A stretch of 64,000 nt of DNA from Micromonospora sp. U21 (lineage in GTDB: Bacteria; Actinomycetota; Actinomycetes; Mycobacteriales; Micromonosporaceae), in NCBI RefSeq assembly GCF_018070045.1, contig NZ_JAGPYK010000007.1:1-64000 (forward strand), written 5' to 3'. How positions within the stretch are numbered: position 1 is the first letter of the stretch; every line of letters starts with the position of its first letter. The translations under genes and the position numbers were made by a program. The notes beneath the pieces are model-generated. The model worked only from the letters and a program-made list of their open reading frames with translations, did no database searches and was not told the origin of the DNA. Below are positions 37,833-46,672 of this stretch, piece after piece.

Positions 37833-39367
37833 TGTCCAACTTCCCGTTCCTCTCGGTGCTCACCGTGGCGCCGCTGGTCGGCGCCCTGGTGGTGGCGTTC
37901 CTGCCGCGCCACCGGCCGGAGCTGGCCAAGCAGGTGGCGTTCGCCTGGTCGCTGCTGGTGCTGGTGCTCTCGGTGGTGATGTGGGTCAGCTTCAACGTCG
38001 GCGGTGACCGGTTCCAGTTCCGCGAGTCGTACTCGTGGATCCCGAACTGGGGCGTCAGCTTCACCTTCGCCGCCGACGGCATCGCGCTGGTGATGCTGAT
38101 GCTGATCGCGGTGCTGGTTCCGCTGGTGATCCTGGCATCCTGGCACGACGCGGAGTCGTCGAAGCGGTCGGTGCCGGTCTACTTCGCGCTGCTGCTGGTC
38201 CTCGAGTGCACGATGATCGGCGTCTTCGCCGCCGCCGACGTCTTCCTGTTCTACGTGTTCTTCGAGGTCATGCTGGTGCCGATGTACTTCCTGATCGGCA
38301 GCTACGGCGGCCACCAGCGGCAGTACGCGGCGGTGAAGTTCTTCCTCTACTCGCTCGTCGGCGGTCTGTTCATGCTGGCCGCGGTGATCGGGCTGTGGGT
38401 GGTCGGCGGGAAGACCTTCGACTGGCAGGCGCTGTCGCAGGTCGACATCAGCACCGGCACCGAGCGGTGGCTGTTCCTCGGCTTCTTCCTCGCGTTCGCC
38501 ATCAAGGCGCCGTTCTTCCCGTTCCACACCTGGCTGCCGGACGCCGGTGGCGCCGCCCCGGCGGGCGCCGCGGCGCTGCTGGTCGGAGTGCTGGACAAGG
38601 TCGGCACGTTCGGCATCCTGCGCTACTGCCTGCCGCTGTTCCCCGAGGCGTCGAAGTGGTTCGCGCCGTGGGCGCTGGCGCTGGGCGTGATCGGCATCGT
38701 CTACGCCGCGCTGCTGGCGGTCGGCCAGAACGATCTGAAGCGGCTGGTGTCGTACACCTCGATCGCGCACTTCGGCTTCATCGGGGTGGGCATCTTCGCC
38801 TTCACCACCCAGGCCGGCACCGGCGCGGTGCTCTACATGCTCAACCACGGTCTGGCCACCGGCCTGCTCTTCCTGGTGGTGGGCATGCTGATCACCCGGC
38901 GCGGCTCGGCCCTGATCAGTGACTTCGGCGGTGCCGGCAAGCTGGTCCCGGTGCTCGCCGGGGTGCTCTTCTTCGCCGGTCTCGCCTCGCTCGCGCTGCC
39001 CGGCACCGCGCCGTTCATCTCCGAGTTCCTGGTGCTGATCGGCACCTTCACGGTGAACAAGCCGGTCGCGGTCATCGCCACGCTCGGCATCATCCTGGCC
39101 GCCGCGTACGTGCTGTGGATGGTGCAGCGCACCACCCAGGGCACGCTCAACCCGGCGCTGACCGAGGTCGACGGCATGCGCCGGGACCTCAACCTGCGCG
39201 AGAAGGTCGTGGTCGCCCCGCTGATCGCGCTGATCGTGCTGCTCGGCTTCTACCCCAAGCCGGTCACTGACGTGATCAACCCCGCCGTCCAGGCGACCAT
39301 GGACGACATCGGCAGGACCGACCCCGCGCCGTCCGTGGGCGGCACCGTCCAGGAGGCGCGCCGGTGA
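37832..39367 (+). CDS. nuoM: NADH-quinone oxidoreductase subunit M
   Basis: A 511-residue antiporter-like proton-pumping subunit with about 14 hydrophobic segments. Family blocks are [64 protein letters not shown] and [35 protein letters not shown] site precedes the ATG. The stop is the first base pair of the next linker repeat. Confidence 0.96.
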   Translation: [511 protein letters not shown]

Positions 39368-39406
39368 ACGCGAGGAGTGAGCTTGCGAGCCCCGCAGTCG
39401 TGAACG
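39364..39406. repeat. Stop-codon-anchored linker repeat between nuoM and nuoN
   Basis: A 43-bp copy beginning on the nuoM stop (gtgaacgcgaggagtg) and ending ccccgcagtcgtgaacg. It has the same ends and place as the copies at 16154 and 25650, with a shorter variable middle (agcttgcgag). Confidence 0.75.
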
Positions 39407-39419
39407 AAAGGTCGGCCCA

Positions 39420-40973
39420 GTGACCGAGTTGAAACTGCCGTCGCTCAACTACGCGGCGCTCGCCCCGATCATGATCATGCTGGGCGTCGCCCTGCTCGGC
39501 GTGCTGGTCGAGGCCTTCGTCCCCCGGCGCCTGCGGCACGTCGTGCAGCTGACGCTGGCCCTGCTGGCCGTCCTCGCCGCGCTGACCATGGTGGTCCTCA
39601 ACGCCGACGACCGGATCATCACCGCCGGGCAGGCCCTCGCGGTGGACGGGCCGACGCTCTTCCTCCAGGGCGCGATCCTGGTGCTGGCCGCGATGGCGCT
39701 GCTGCTGATCGGTGACCGCTCGGTGGAGCGCGGCGGAGCGTTCGTCGCCCAGGCGGCGGTGACCGCCGAGTCGGCCGACGACCGGCGGCAGGCCGAGGGG
39801 CGCAACGGCCTCACCGAGGTCTACCCGCTCACCACGTTCGCGATCGGCGGCATGCTGATCTTCGTGGCGGCGAACGACCTGCTGACGATGTTCATCGCGC
39901 TCGAGGTCTTCTCGCTGCCGCTGTACCTGCTCTGCGCGCTGGCTCGCCGCCGGCGGCTGCTGAGCCAGGAGGCGGCGATGAAGTACTTCCTGCTCGGCGC
40001 GTACGCCTCGGCGTTCTTCCTGTTCGGCGTGGCCCTCATCTACGGATTCACCGCCGGCATCCCGGGCCGTGTGGCCGGGGTCGACTTCGCCACCATCAAC
40101 GCGGCGGTGACCGAGTCGCCGGCCAGCCCGGTGCTGCTCTTCGCCGGCATGGCGCTGCTCGCCATCGGCCTGCTCTTCAAGGCCGCGGCGGCCCCGTTCC
40201 ACGTGTGGACGCCGGACGTCTACCAGGGCGCGCCGACCCCGGTCACCGGCTTCATGGCCGCCTGCACCAAGGTCGCCGCGTTCGGCGCGCTGCTGCGCGT
40301 CTTCCACGTCGCGTTCGCCGGTGCCGCCTGGGACTTCACTCCGGTGCTCGGCGCGGTGGCGGTGCTGACCATGCTGGTCGGCGCGGTGCTCGCGGTCACC
40401 CAGACCGACATCAAGCGGCTGCTCGCGTACTCCTCGATCGCCAACGCGGGCTACCTGCTGGTCGGCGTGCTGGCGCCGAGCCGGGAGGGGCTCGCCGGCA
40501 CCATGTTCTACCTGGTCGCGTACGGCTTCTCGGTGCTGGCCGCGTTTGCGGTGGTGACCCTCGTGCGGGACGACGACGGGGAGGCCACCCACCTGTCCCG
40601 CTGGGCCGGGCTGGGCCGGCGCTCGCCGTTCTTCGCCGGGCTGTTCACGTTCATCCTGCTCGCCTTCGCCGGCATCCCGCTGACCAGCGGCTTCATGAGC
40701 AAGTTCGCGGTCTTCGGAGCGGCGTTGGACGACGGCCAGGCCTGGCTGGTGATCGCCGGTGTGCTGACCAGCATGGTGCTGGCCTTCCCGTACCTGCGGG
40801 TCGTGGTGATGATGTGGCTGTCCGAGCCGGGCGAGTCCACGCCGACCGTCACCGTGCCCGGCGGCCTCACCTCCGCCGCGCTGATGATCGGCGTGCTGGC
40901 CACCCTGGTGCTGGGCATCGCCCCGGCGCCGCTGCTCGACCTGGCGACCGGAGCCGCCGACTTCGTGCGATGA
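39420..40973 (+). CDS. nuoN: NADH-quinone oxidoreductase subunit N
   Basis: A 517-residue antiporter-like subunit, last gene of the complex I operon. It shows DLLTMFIALEVFSLPLYLLCALARR, AAPFHVWTPDVYQGAPTPVTGFMAACTKVAAFGALLR and TDIKRLLAYSSIANAGYLLVG. A poorly conserved loop (VTAESADDRRQAEGRNG) separates helices in the first third. A strong hairpin terminator follows 14 bp after the stop. Confidence 0.96.
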   Translation: MTELKLPSLNYAALAPIMIMLGVALLGVLVEAFVPRRLRHVVQLTLALLAVLAALTMVVLNADDRIITAGQALAVDGPTLFLQGAILVLAAMALLLIGDRSVERGGAFVAQAAVTAESADDRRQAEGRNGLTEVYPLTTFAIGGMLIFVAANDLLTMFIALEVFSLPLYLLCALARRRRLLSQEAAMKYFLLGAYASAFFLFGVALIYGFTAGIPGRVAGVDFATINAAVTESPASPVLLFAGMALLAIGLLFKAAAAPFHVWTPDVYQGAPTPVTGFMAACTKVAAFGALLRVFHVAFAGAAWDFTPVLGAVAVLTMLVGAVLAVTQTDIKRLLAYSSIANAGYLLVGVLAPSREGLAGTMFYLVAYGFSVLAAFAVVTLVRDDDGEATHLSRWAGLGRRSPFFAGLFTFILLAFAGIPLTSGFMSKFAVFGAALDDGQAWLVIAGVLTSMVLAFPYLRVVVMMWLSEPGESTPTVTVPGGLTSAALMIGVLATLVLGIAPAPLLDLATGAADFVR

Positions 40974-40987
40974 CCAGAGCCTCGGCA

Positions 40988-41025
40988 ACCGGGGGCCGAT
41001 ACGCGTTCGCGTGCCGGCCCCCGGT
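40988..41025 (+). terminator. Terminator of the nuo operon
   Basis: ACCGGGGGCCG (40988-40998) and CGGCCCCCGGT (41015-41025) are perfect 11-bp arms. The loop holds a second small stem, ACGCG-TT-CGCGT. No long T run follows, as is usual in high-GC actinobacteria. Confidence 0.75.
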
Positions 41026-41074
41026 GCGTATCCCCGGCCCGGAGCAGGTAGAACGGGTGTGGCATGGTTGATGC

Positions 41075-42148
41075 GTGGTGATTCCGGCTGGCGAGCGTTC
41101 AGGTGCCACCGGCTCCGGCGGTCGGCGGGGTCGGGCGAGCACGAGTCAGTTCGGCGCGCTCGGCCTCCATCTCGCCGATCCACGCGTCGAGGCGTCCGTG
41201 CTGGGCCTGCTGGACGGGGTCGAGGTGGAGCTGCGCGCCAGTGTGGCCAGCGCCGATCCCTTCGTCACCGAGGCCGCCCGGCACCTCGTCGAGGCCGGCG
41301 GGAAGCGGTTCCGGCCGCTGCTGGTGGCGCTGGGCGCCCAGTTCGGTGACCCCACCAGCCCACGGGTGGTCCCGGCGGCGGTGGTGATGGAGCTCACCCA
41401 CCTGGCCACGCTGTACCACGACGACGTGATGGACGAGGCGGCCGTGCGGCGGGGCGCACCGAGCGCGAACTCCCGCTGGACCAACTCGGTGGCCATCCTG
41501 GTCGGTGACTACCTCTTCGCCCGGGCCGCGGACATCGCGGCCGACCTGGGCCCGGAGGCGGTCCGGTTACAGGCGCGGACCTTCGCCCGGCTGGTGCACG
41601 GCCAGATCGCGGAGACCGTCGGGCCGCGCGCCGGCGACGACCCGGTCGCGCACTACCTGCACGTGATCGCCGAGAAGACGGGCTCCCTGATCGCCACGTC
41701 GGCCCGGTTCGGCGGCATGTTCGGTGGCGCCTCCACCGAGCACATCGAGGCGCTGGCCGGGTACGGTGAGACGATCGGCGTCGCCTTCCAGCTCTCCGAC
41801 GACCTGCTGGACATCGCCTCCGAGTCGATGCAGTCGGGCAAGACGCCCGGCACGGACCTGCGCGAGGGCGTCCCCACACTGCCGGTGCTCTACGCCCGCG
41901 CGGCGGACGACTTCGACGCGTCCTCGCTGCGGCTACGGGAGATCCTGGCGACCGGCCCGCTGACCGACGACGCGCTGCACGCCGAGGCGCTGGGGCTGCT
42001 CCGGGAGAGCCCGGCGCTCAAGCGTGCCCGAGAGACCGTGCGCAGCTACGCCGAGGACGCTCGCGCGCGCCTGGCCCCACTGCCGGCCGGCCCGTCCCGC
42101 CGGGCCCTCGAGTCGCTCTGCGACTACATCGCCGACCGCACCAGCTGA
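41075..42148 (+). CDS. Long-chain polyprenyl diphosphate synthase
   Basis: A 357-residue trans-isoprenyl diphosphate synthase. The first aspartate-rich motif is DDVMD in THLATLYHDDVMDEAAVRRG (near residue 116) and the second is SDDLLD in FQLSDDLLDIASE. Small residues before the first motif (LATLYHDD) leave room for a long product. With the menaquinone genes nearby, the likely role is making the octa- or nonaprenyl side chain of menaquinone (HepT/GrcC1-like). Chain length cannot be read from sequence alone. The GTG at 41075 is 6 nt behind CATGGT. The gene ends 25 bp inside the convergent MFS gene. Confidence 0.92.
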   Translation: MVIPAGERSGATGSGGRRGRASTSQFGALGLHLADPRVEASVLGLLDGVEVELRASVASADPFVTEAARHLVEAGGKRFRPLLVALGAQFGDPTSPRVVPAAVVMELTHLATLYHDDVMDEAAVRRGAPSANSRWTNSVAILVGDYLFARAADIAADLGPEAVRLQARTFARLVHGQIAETVGPRAGDDPVAHYLHVIAEKTGSLIATSARFGGMFGGASTEHIEALAGYGETIGVAFQLSDDLLDIASESMQSGKTPGTDLREGVPTLPVLYARAADDFDASSLRLREILATGPLTDDALHAEALGLLRESPALKRARETVRSYAEDARARLAPLPAGPSRRALESLCDYIADRTS

Positions 42149-43353
42149 TCTCCGGCTCGACCGGCCCCGGCGGCGGTGCGGGTCAGCAGGCGGCTGCCGA
42201 CGAGCATCAGAGCGGCGGCGAGCAGCATGGACACCGCCGCCGTGGTCCACATCGTCGGGTAGCCGAGGTGGGCGGCGAGCGGACCGAGGCTCAGTGGGCC
42301 GAGGCAGCCGCCCGCGTACACCCCGGTCTGGGTGATCGAGGTGGCGGCGGCCGGGGCCTGCGGGTGGAGCCGGACCACCGCGAAGTTCATCAGGCCGGGC
42401 CAGGCCCAGCCCAGGCCGAAGCCGAGCACCACGCCGGCCACCAGCGGCACCACGCCGGTCAGCGCGAGCAGGCCCAACCCGCCGGCGCCGACCACCAGCA
42501 TCGCGGCGATGAGCGCGACGTGACCGCCGGTGCGGCGGTCGGCCAGCCAGCCGGCACCTACCCGGGCCGCCACGCAGACGGCGCTGCCCAGGGTCAGCGT
42601 GAGACCGGCGACGCCCGGTGAGAGCCCCCGGGCGGCCGCCGAGTCCACCAGGAAGGTGCCCAGCGCGTTGGCTGCGGCCGCGGCCAGTGTCGCCGCCACA
42701 CCGACCACCACCAGCGCCACCGTGGCCCGGCCGGCACGCGTGGCGCCGGCCCGCCGGGCGCGGCCAGCCAGCTGCCGGGGTACGGCGGGCAGCGTCGTCA
42801 GGGCCGCACCGGCGGCGACCACGAACGCCCAGCGCCAGCCGGCGGTGAGCGCGATGGTGGGCACCGCCGCCCCGGCCAGCAGGGTGGAGACCGGGATGGC
42901 TGCCTGCTTGACGCCGAACGACAGCCCCTGCCGACGGGTCGGGACGTGCTGCGCCAGCGCGGCGTTGCTGGCCAATTGCCCGAGGGCGTTCGCGGTGGCG
43001 CTGAGCGCCAGCAGCCCGACCAGCACCGGGTACGACCGGGCGAGCACCGCCACGGCAAGCATCGACCCGGCGGCCAGCACGATGCCGCAGCGGGCCACCA
43101 CGGTCGGCCCGTACCGCTCGACCAGACGGCCGGAGGGCACCGAGGCCAGCGCGCTGACCCCGAAGTAGACGGCCACGGCCAGGCCCAGGCCGGCCGGGGA
43201 GAACCCGAGGTCCGCGCCCATCTGCACGGCGAGGCCACCGAGCAGGAAGACGGGCAGCACGCAGGCCACGGTCGTGAGGACAGCGCCGGCGCTGGCCCGG
43301 ATCGGGCGGGCGCGGGCGGCGTCCGGGGCGGAGGTGAGGGCGGTGTCGGTCAT
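42124..43353 (-). CDS. Major facilitator superfamily transporter (CynX/NimT-like)
   Basis: A 409-residue protein with 12 hydrophobic segments and the loop motif SGRLVERYGPTVV after segment 2. Overall it looks like the sugar/anion MFS_1 transporters (CynX/NimT type). Substrate unknown. It is divergent from the IclR regulator gene (154 bp between the start codons), and the shared region carries a perfect 7-bp inverted repeat, so the regulator probably controls it. Its 3' end overlaps the end of the polyprenyl synthase gene by 25 bp. Confidence 0.88.
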   Translation of the reverse strand: MTDTALTSAPDAARARPIRASAGAVLTTVACVLPVFLLGGLAVQMGADLGFSPAGLGLAVAVYFGVSALASVPSGRLVERYGPTVVARCGIVLAAGSMLAVAVLARSYPVLVGLLALSATANALGQLASNAALAQHVPTRRQGLSFGVKQAAIPVSTLLAGAAVPTIALTAGWRWAFVVAAGAALTTLPAVPRQLAGRARRAGATRAGRATVALVVVGVAATLAAAAANALGTFLVDSAAARGLSPGVAGLTLTLGSAVCVAARVGAGWLADRRTGGHVALIAAMLVVGAGGLGLLALTGVVPLVAGVVLGFGLGWAWPGLMNFAVVRLHPQAPAAATSITQTGVYAGGCLGPLSLGPLAAHLGYPTMWTTAAVSMLLAAALMLVGSRLLTRTAAGAGRAGDQLVRSAM

Positions 43354-43444
43354 CGTCCGGCAAACCTACGCGAGTCGCGCCCGGACCACTCCCGGTGACC
43401 GTCGGTGCACAACGCGTGGATGGTGATCTGGCATCCTCGACCCG

Positions 43445-43470
43445 AACAGGCATTTCGCACCCGGCCTGTT
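43445..43470. promoter_or_regulatory. Operator-like inverted repeat between MFS and IclR genes
   Basis: AACAGGC (43445-43451) and GCCTGTT (43464-43470) are perfect 7-bp arms with 12 bp between. TATGGT (43476-43481) downstream could be the -10 of the IclR gene. The placement suits autorepression and control of the divergent transporter. Confidence 0.4.
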
Positions 43471-43507
43471 TTTCATATGGTGTAAGTCCCCGGCGGCGGA
43501 GGTGGTT

Positions 43508-44290
43508 GTGCGCGACCCCTTGGCAGAACCTTCGGATCTGATCCGCAGCGTGTCCCGAGCGCTGCGGGTGCTGGAGTCGGTCGGTCGCGCCCCGAAGGGC
43601 CTGACGGTCAAGCAGATCGCCCGGCGGTGCGAGCTGACCGTGGCCACCACGTACCACCTGGTCCGCACCCTGGCCTACGAGGGCTACGTGATCCGTCGGG
43701 AGGACGGCACGTACATCGTGGGGTTGGAGGTGGCCGACCGCTACCGGGAGCTGGTGACCGCCTTCCGGGGGCCGCCGGCGGTCGGTGAGACGCTGCGGCG
43801 GGCCGCCGCGGACACCGGCTACAGCCACTACCTGGGGCGCTTCGTCGGCGGCCAGGTCGCCATCACGGCGGTCGCCGAGGGGCCCCGGTCGCCCTACCTG
43901 GAGGACCTGGTTCCCGGCTTCGACGAGGGGGCGCACGCGACCGCCCTCGGCAAGTCCCTGCTCGCCACCCTCACCGCCGAACAACGCTTCCGCTACCTGC
44001 GGGAGTACGGCATGCGCCCGTTCACCACCGCGACATTGACCAGCGTCGAGACGTTCGAGGCCGACCTGGCCGCCGGCGACCGACGCGGGATGCAGTTGGA
44101 GCTGGGTCAGTTCCGCCAGGGGGTGGCCTGTGCGTCGGTGCTGGTCACGCCGGACAAGGATATGGAACGCCGGGTCGTGCTCGCCTGTGCGCTGCCGGCC
44201 AGCGAGATGATGACCTCGGCCCGGGTAGTCCGGGCCAAGCTGCTCACGGTGGCCCGCGCCGTCGCCGACGGCATCGCCACCGACCACTGA
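43508..44290 (+). CDS. IclR-family transcriptional regulator
   Basis: A 260-residue regulator. The N-terminal winged helix (about residues 8-75) has SRALRVLESVGRAPKGLTVKQIARRCELTVATTYHLVRTLAYEGYVIR. The C-terminal effector domain has EGAHATALGKSLLATL and a QGVACASVLV-like stretch. The GTG at 43508 was chosen because GGAGG lies 5 nt before it; a GTG at 43502 overlaps that site. A strong terminator follows. The regulated pathway is unknown, but the divergent MFS gene is the obvious candidate. Confidence 0.9.
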   Translation: MRDPLAEPSDLIRSVSRALRVLESVGRAPKGLTVKQIARRCELTVATTYHLVRTLAYEGYVIRREDGTYIVGLEVADRYRELVTAFRGPPAVGETLRRAAADTGYSHYLGRFVGGQVAITAVAEGPRSPYLEDLVPGFDEGAHATALGKSLLATLTAEQRFRYLREYGMRPFTTATLTSVETFEADLAAGDRRGMQLELGQFRQGVACASVLVTPDKDMERRVVLACALPASEMMTSARVVRAKLLTVARAVADGIATDH

Positions 44291-44303
44291 CGCGGACGCG
44301 GAG

Positions 44304-44332
44304 AGGCCCTCTCCCAGGCTGGGAGAGGGCCT
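44304..44332. terminator. Bidirectional terminator between IclR and phoX genes
   Basis: Thirteen-base perfect arms AGGCCCTCTCCCA and TGGGAGAGGGCCT are separated by GGC. The hairpin stands between two convergent genes and could end both transcripts. Confidence 0.85.
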
Positions 44333-44368
44333 ATCGCGGCGGTCCAGCGCCGGACCGCCGGAGCAACG

Positions 44369-46495
44369 TCAGCTGCCCACCGGGCCGCCGTCCAGGCGCC
44401 AGGTGACCACCACGCCCGGCTTGGCGTAGTCGCCGTCCGGCCAGTTGGAAGCGGGGTTCTCCACCGAGGCTCCGGTGATCTCACCCGGGTGCTGCACGGC
44501 GACGAAGACCGAGCGGTTGTCGCCGGTGATGAACGGGCCGCAGGTCTCCGCGCCGAGCGGTACGGTCAGGAACTGCTTGAGGTGACCACGCTCCGGGCCC
44601 TCCACGGCGGTGGCGAAGAGGCCGTCGTTGCTGCCCAGCGCGTTGCCGTCCGTGGAGATCCACAGGTTCCCGGTGGCGTCGAAGGCGACGTTGTCGGGGC
44701 AGGAGATCGGGGAGACCCTGGTCTTGTCGTACCCGGCGAAGAAGGTCGACGGGTCGGTCGGGTCGCCGCAGACGATCGGCAGCGACCAGGCGAACGTCTC
44801 GGCGGTGTTGTCGCCGCGATCCTCGACCAGCTCCAGGATCTGGCCGTGCTTGTTGGCGTTCCGCGGGTTGGCCTCGTCGGCCTTCGGGCTGCTGCCGACG
44901 CCCCGGTTGGTGTTGTTCGTCAGCGCCACGTACACCTTGCCGGTGAGCAGGCTCGGCTCGACATCCTCGGGGCGGTCCATCTTGGTCGCGCCGACCTTGT
45001 CGCCGGCGAGCCGGGTGAAGGTGAGCACGTCCGCGGCGGTCATCCCGTCGACGAACGAACGGTTGCCGCTGACCAGCTTGATCCAGCGGCCCCGGCCGTT
45101 GAACGCGCCGTCGGCGGGAAGCTTGCCCGAGCCGTCGATCTCTTCCGCGCTGGTCTGGTCCAGCTTCGCCACGTACAGGGTGCCGGACTCCAACAACGTC
45201 AGGTTGTGCTTGCGGGCGGCCCAGGAGTTGCCCTTCATGAACTTGTTGTCCGAGACGAACTTGTACAGGTAGTCGAACCGCTCGTCGTCGCCCATGTACG
45301 CGACGACGTGGCCGTCCTTGGCCACGATCACGTTCGCGCCCTCGTGCTTGAACCGGCCCATCGCGGTGTGCTTGCGCGGGCGGCTCTCCGGATCGAACGG
45401 GTCGATCTCGACGATCCAGCCGAACCGGTGCGCCTCGTTGGGGTGCCTGGCCAGGTCGAAGCGCTCGTCGGCGCGCTCCCACCTGCGGCTGCCGCTGGGG
45501 TAGCGGGACGCCGTGCTGATGCCGTAGCGGTCCAGCTTCGGCTTCAGCTCCGCCGGCGCTCCGTCGGCGCCGACGAAGTACTGGTTGAAGTTCTCCTCGC
45601 CGGAGAGCACCGTTCCCCACGGGGTCACGCCGCCAGCGCAGTTGTTCAGCGTGCCGACCACCGTACGGCCCCTGGGGTCTGCGCCGGTCTTCAGCCAGGC
45701 CGAGCCGGCGGCCGGGCCGGTCAGGTCGAACTTGGTGCTCAGCGCGGTGACCCGGCGGTTGTACGGCCGCCGACCGTTGTCGACCGGCGTCCACTGCCCG
45801 GTGCCGGCGACCCGCTCGATCTCCACCACGGACATGCCGTGCGCGGCCATCGCGGTGCGCAGCTGCTCGACCGAGAGCCCGTCCAGGCCGGGGAAGCCCG
45901 GGAACATCAGGTCCTCGTTGGTGTACTCGTGGTTGACCACGAGCAGCGCACGGTTGCCCCGCTTGTCCAGCGGCAGCACGCCCACGAAGTCGTTGTTGTA
46001 TCCGAACTGCCTGGACTGCGCCGCGGCGGTCTGCTGGTGCACGTTGAACTCGGGCGCGCCCGGCACCACCGGGTCACCCCACTTGATGACCACGGCGTGG
46101 TCGTACCCGTTCGGCACGACCAGGGTGTCCAGCTTGTTGGGCGGGATCGGCTTGAAGGTCAGGGCCCCGCTGCCGACGCCGGTGCTGGGACGTCCGAAAC
46201 CGAACGCCTCCGGGACGTCCGGGACGGTGGGTGCGGCCATGGCCGGCGCCGCGCCGGCCAACGCGCCGGCCGCCGCGCCGCCGAAGCCGAGGACCAGCGC
46301 GCCGACGGCGCCGGCCCGGACCACGCCGCGCCGTGAGACCTCGGCGTTCACCACGTCTCCGAAGTACGCGTTGTCGGAGGTGTTCGGGACCGGGTGGTCA
46401 CAGGCGTTTCCGCAGCGGTAGAGACAGGTCATGGTGTCACGGCTGCCGTGGCGGGTGGCGCCCAACAGCGGGAGCAGCCGGGGACGGTCGCTCAT
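44369..46495 (-). CDS. phoX: PhoX-type alkaline phosphatase (DUF839), Tat-exported
   Basis: A 708-residue extracellular phosphatase that frees phosphate from organic esters under phosphate starvation. PhoX enzymes use iron and calcium. The long N-terminus TCLYRCGNACDHPVPNTS is followed by a Tat signal with twin arginine at residues 55-56 (SRRGVVRAGAVGALVLGF), then the DUF839 beta-propeller (KHTAMGRFKHEGANVIVAKDGHVVAYMGDDERFDYLYKFVS, DRPEDVEPSLLTGKVYVALTNN). The ATG at 46495 has a strong GGAGG site; a longer frame upstream is antisense to the sigma gene. A PHO box is 100 bp upstream. Confidence 0.93.
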   Translation of the reverse strand: MSDRPRLLPLLGATRHGSRDTMTCLYRCGNACDHPVPNTSDNAYFGDVVNAEVSRRGVVRAGAVGALVLGFGGAAAGALAGAAPAMAAPTVPDVPEAFGFGRPSTGVGSGALTFKPIPPNKLDTLVVPNGYDHAVVIKWGDPVVPGAPEFNVHQQTAAAQSRQFGYNNDFVGVLPLDKRGNRALLVVNHEYTNEDLMFPGFPGLDGLSVEQLRTAMAAHGMSVVEIERVAGTGQWTPVDNGRRPYNRRVTALSTKFDLTGPAAGSAWLKTGADPRGRTVVGTLNNCAGGVTPWGTVLSGEENFNQYFVGADGAPAELKPKLDRYGISTASRYPSGSRRWERADERFDLARHPNEAHRFGWIVEIDPFDPESRPRKHTAMGRFKHEGANVIVAKDGHVVAYMGDDERFDYLYKFVSDNKFMKGNSWAARKHNLTLLESGTLYVAKLDQTSAEEIDGSGKLPADGAFNGRGRWIKLVSGNRSFVDGMTAADVLTFTRLAGDKVGATKMDRPEDVEPSLLTGKVYVALTNNTNRGVGSSPKADEANPRNANKHGQILELVEDRGDNTAETFAWSLPIVCGDPTDPSTFFAGYDKTRVSPISCPDNVAFDATGNLWISTDGNALGSNDGLFATAVEGPERGHLKQFLTVPLGAETCGPFITGDNRSVFVAVQHPGEITGASVENPASNWPDGDYAKPGVVVTWRLDGGPVGS

Positions 46496-46593
46496 GGAGG
46501 AGCCTCCTGGGAAGGGTCGGTGGCACGCGGGATCAGTCGTTGGCCGGGCGTACCTGCCGGACGCTAGGAGGACGCGGTGAGCGGTCGTCGGCC

Positions 46594-46615
46594 GCGATGT
46601 GAACCAGGCGTGAAC
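46594..46615 (-). promoter_or_regulatory. PHO box (PhoP operator) upstream of phoX
   Basis: On the minus strand two adjacent 11-bp units, GTTCACGCCTG and GTTCACATCGC, form the direct-repeat pattern of actinobacterial PhoP operators (GTTCACC-like units). The site lies about 100 bp upstream of the phoX ATG, reading toward it, and about 60 bp from the divergent sigma gene. Confidence 0.7.
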
Positions 46616-46672
46616 ACCTCTCTGGGCGCCGGCCGCGCCCAACCGGTCTGACCTCGGGCTGAACCGATCGGC

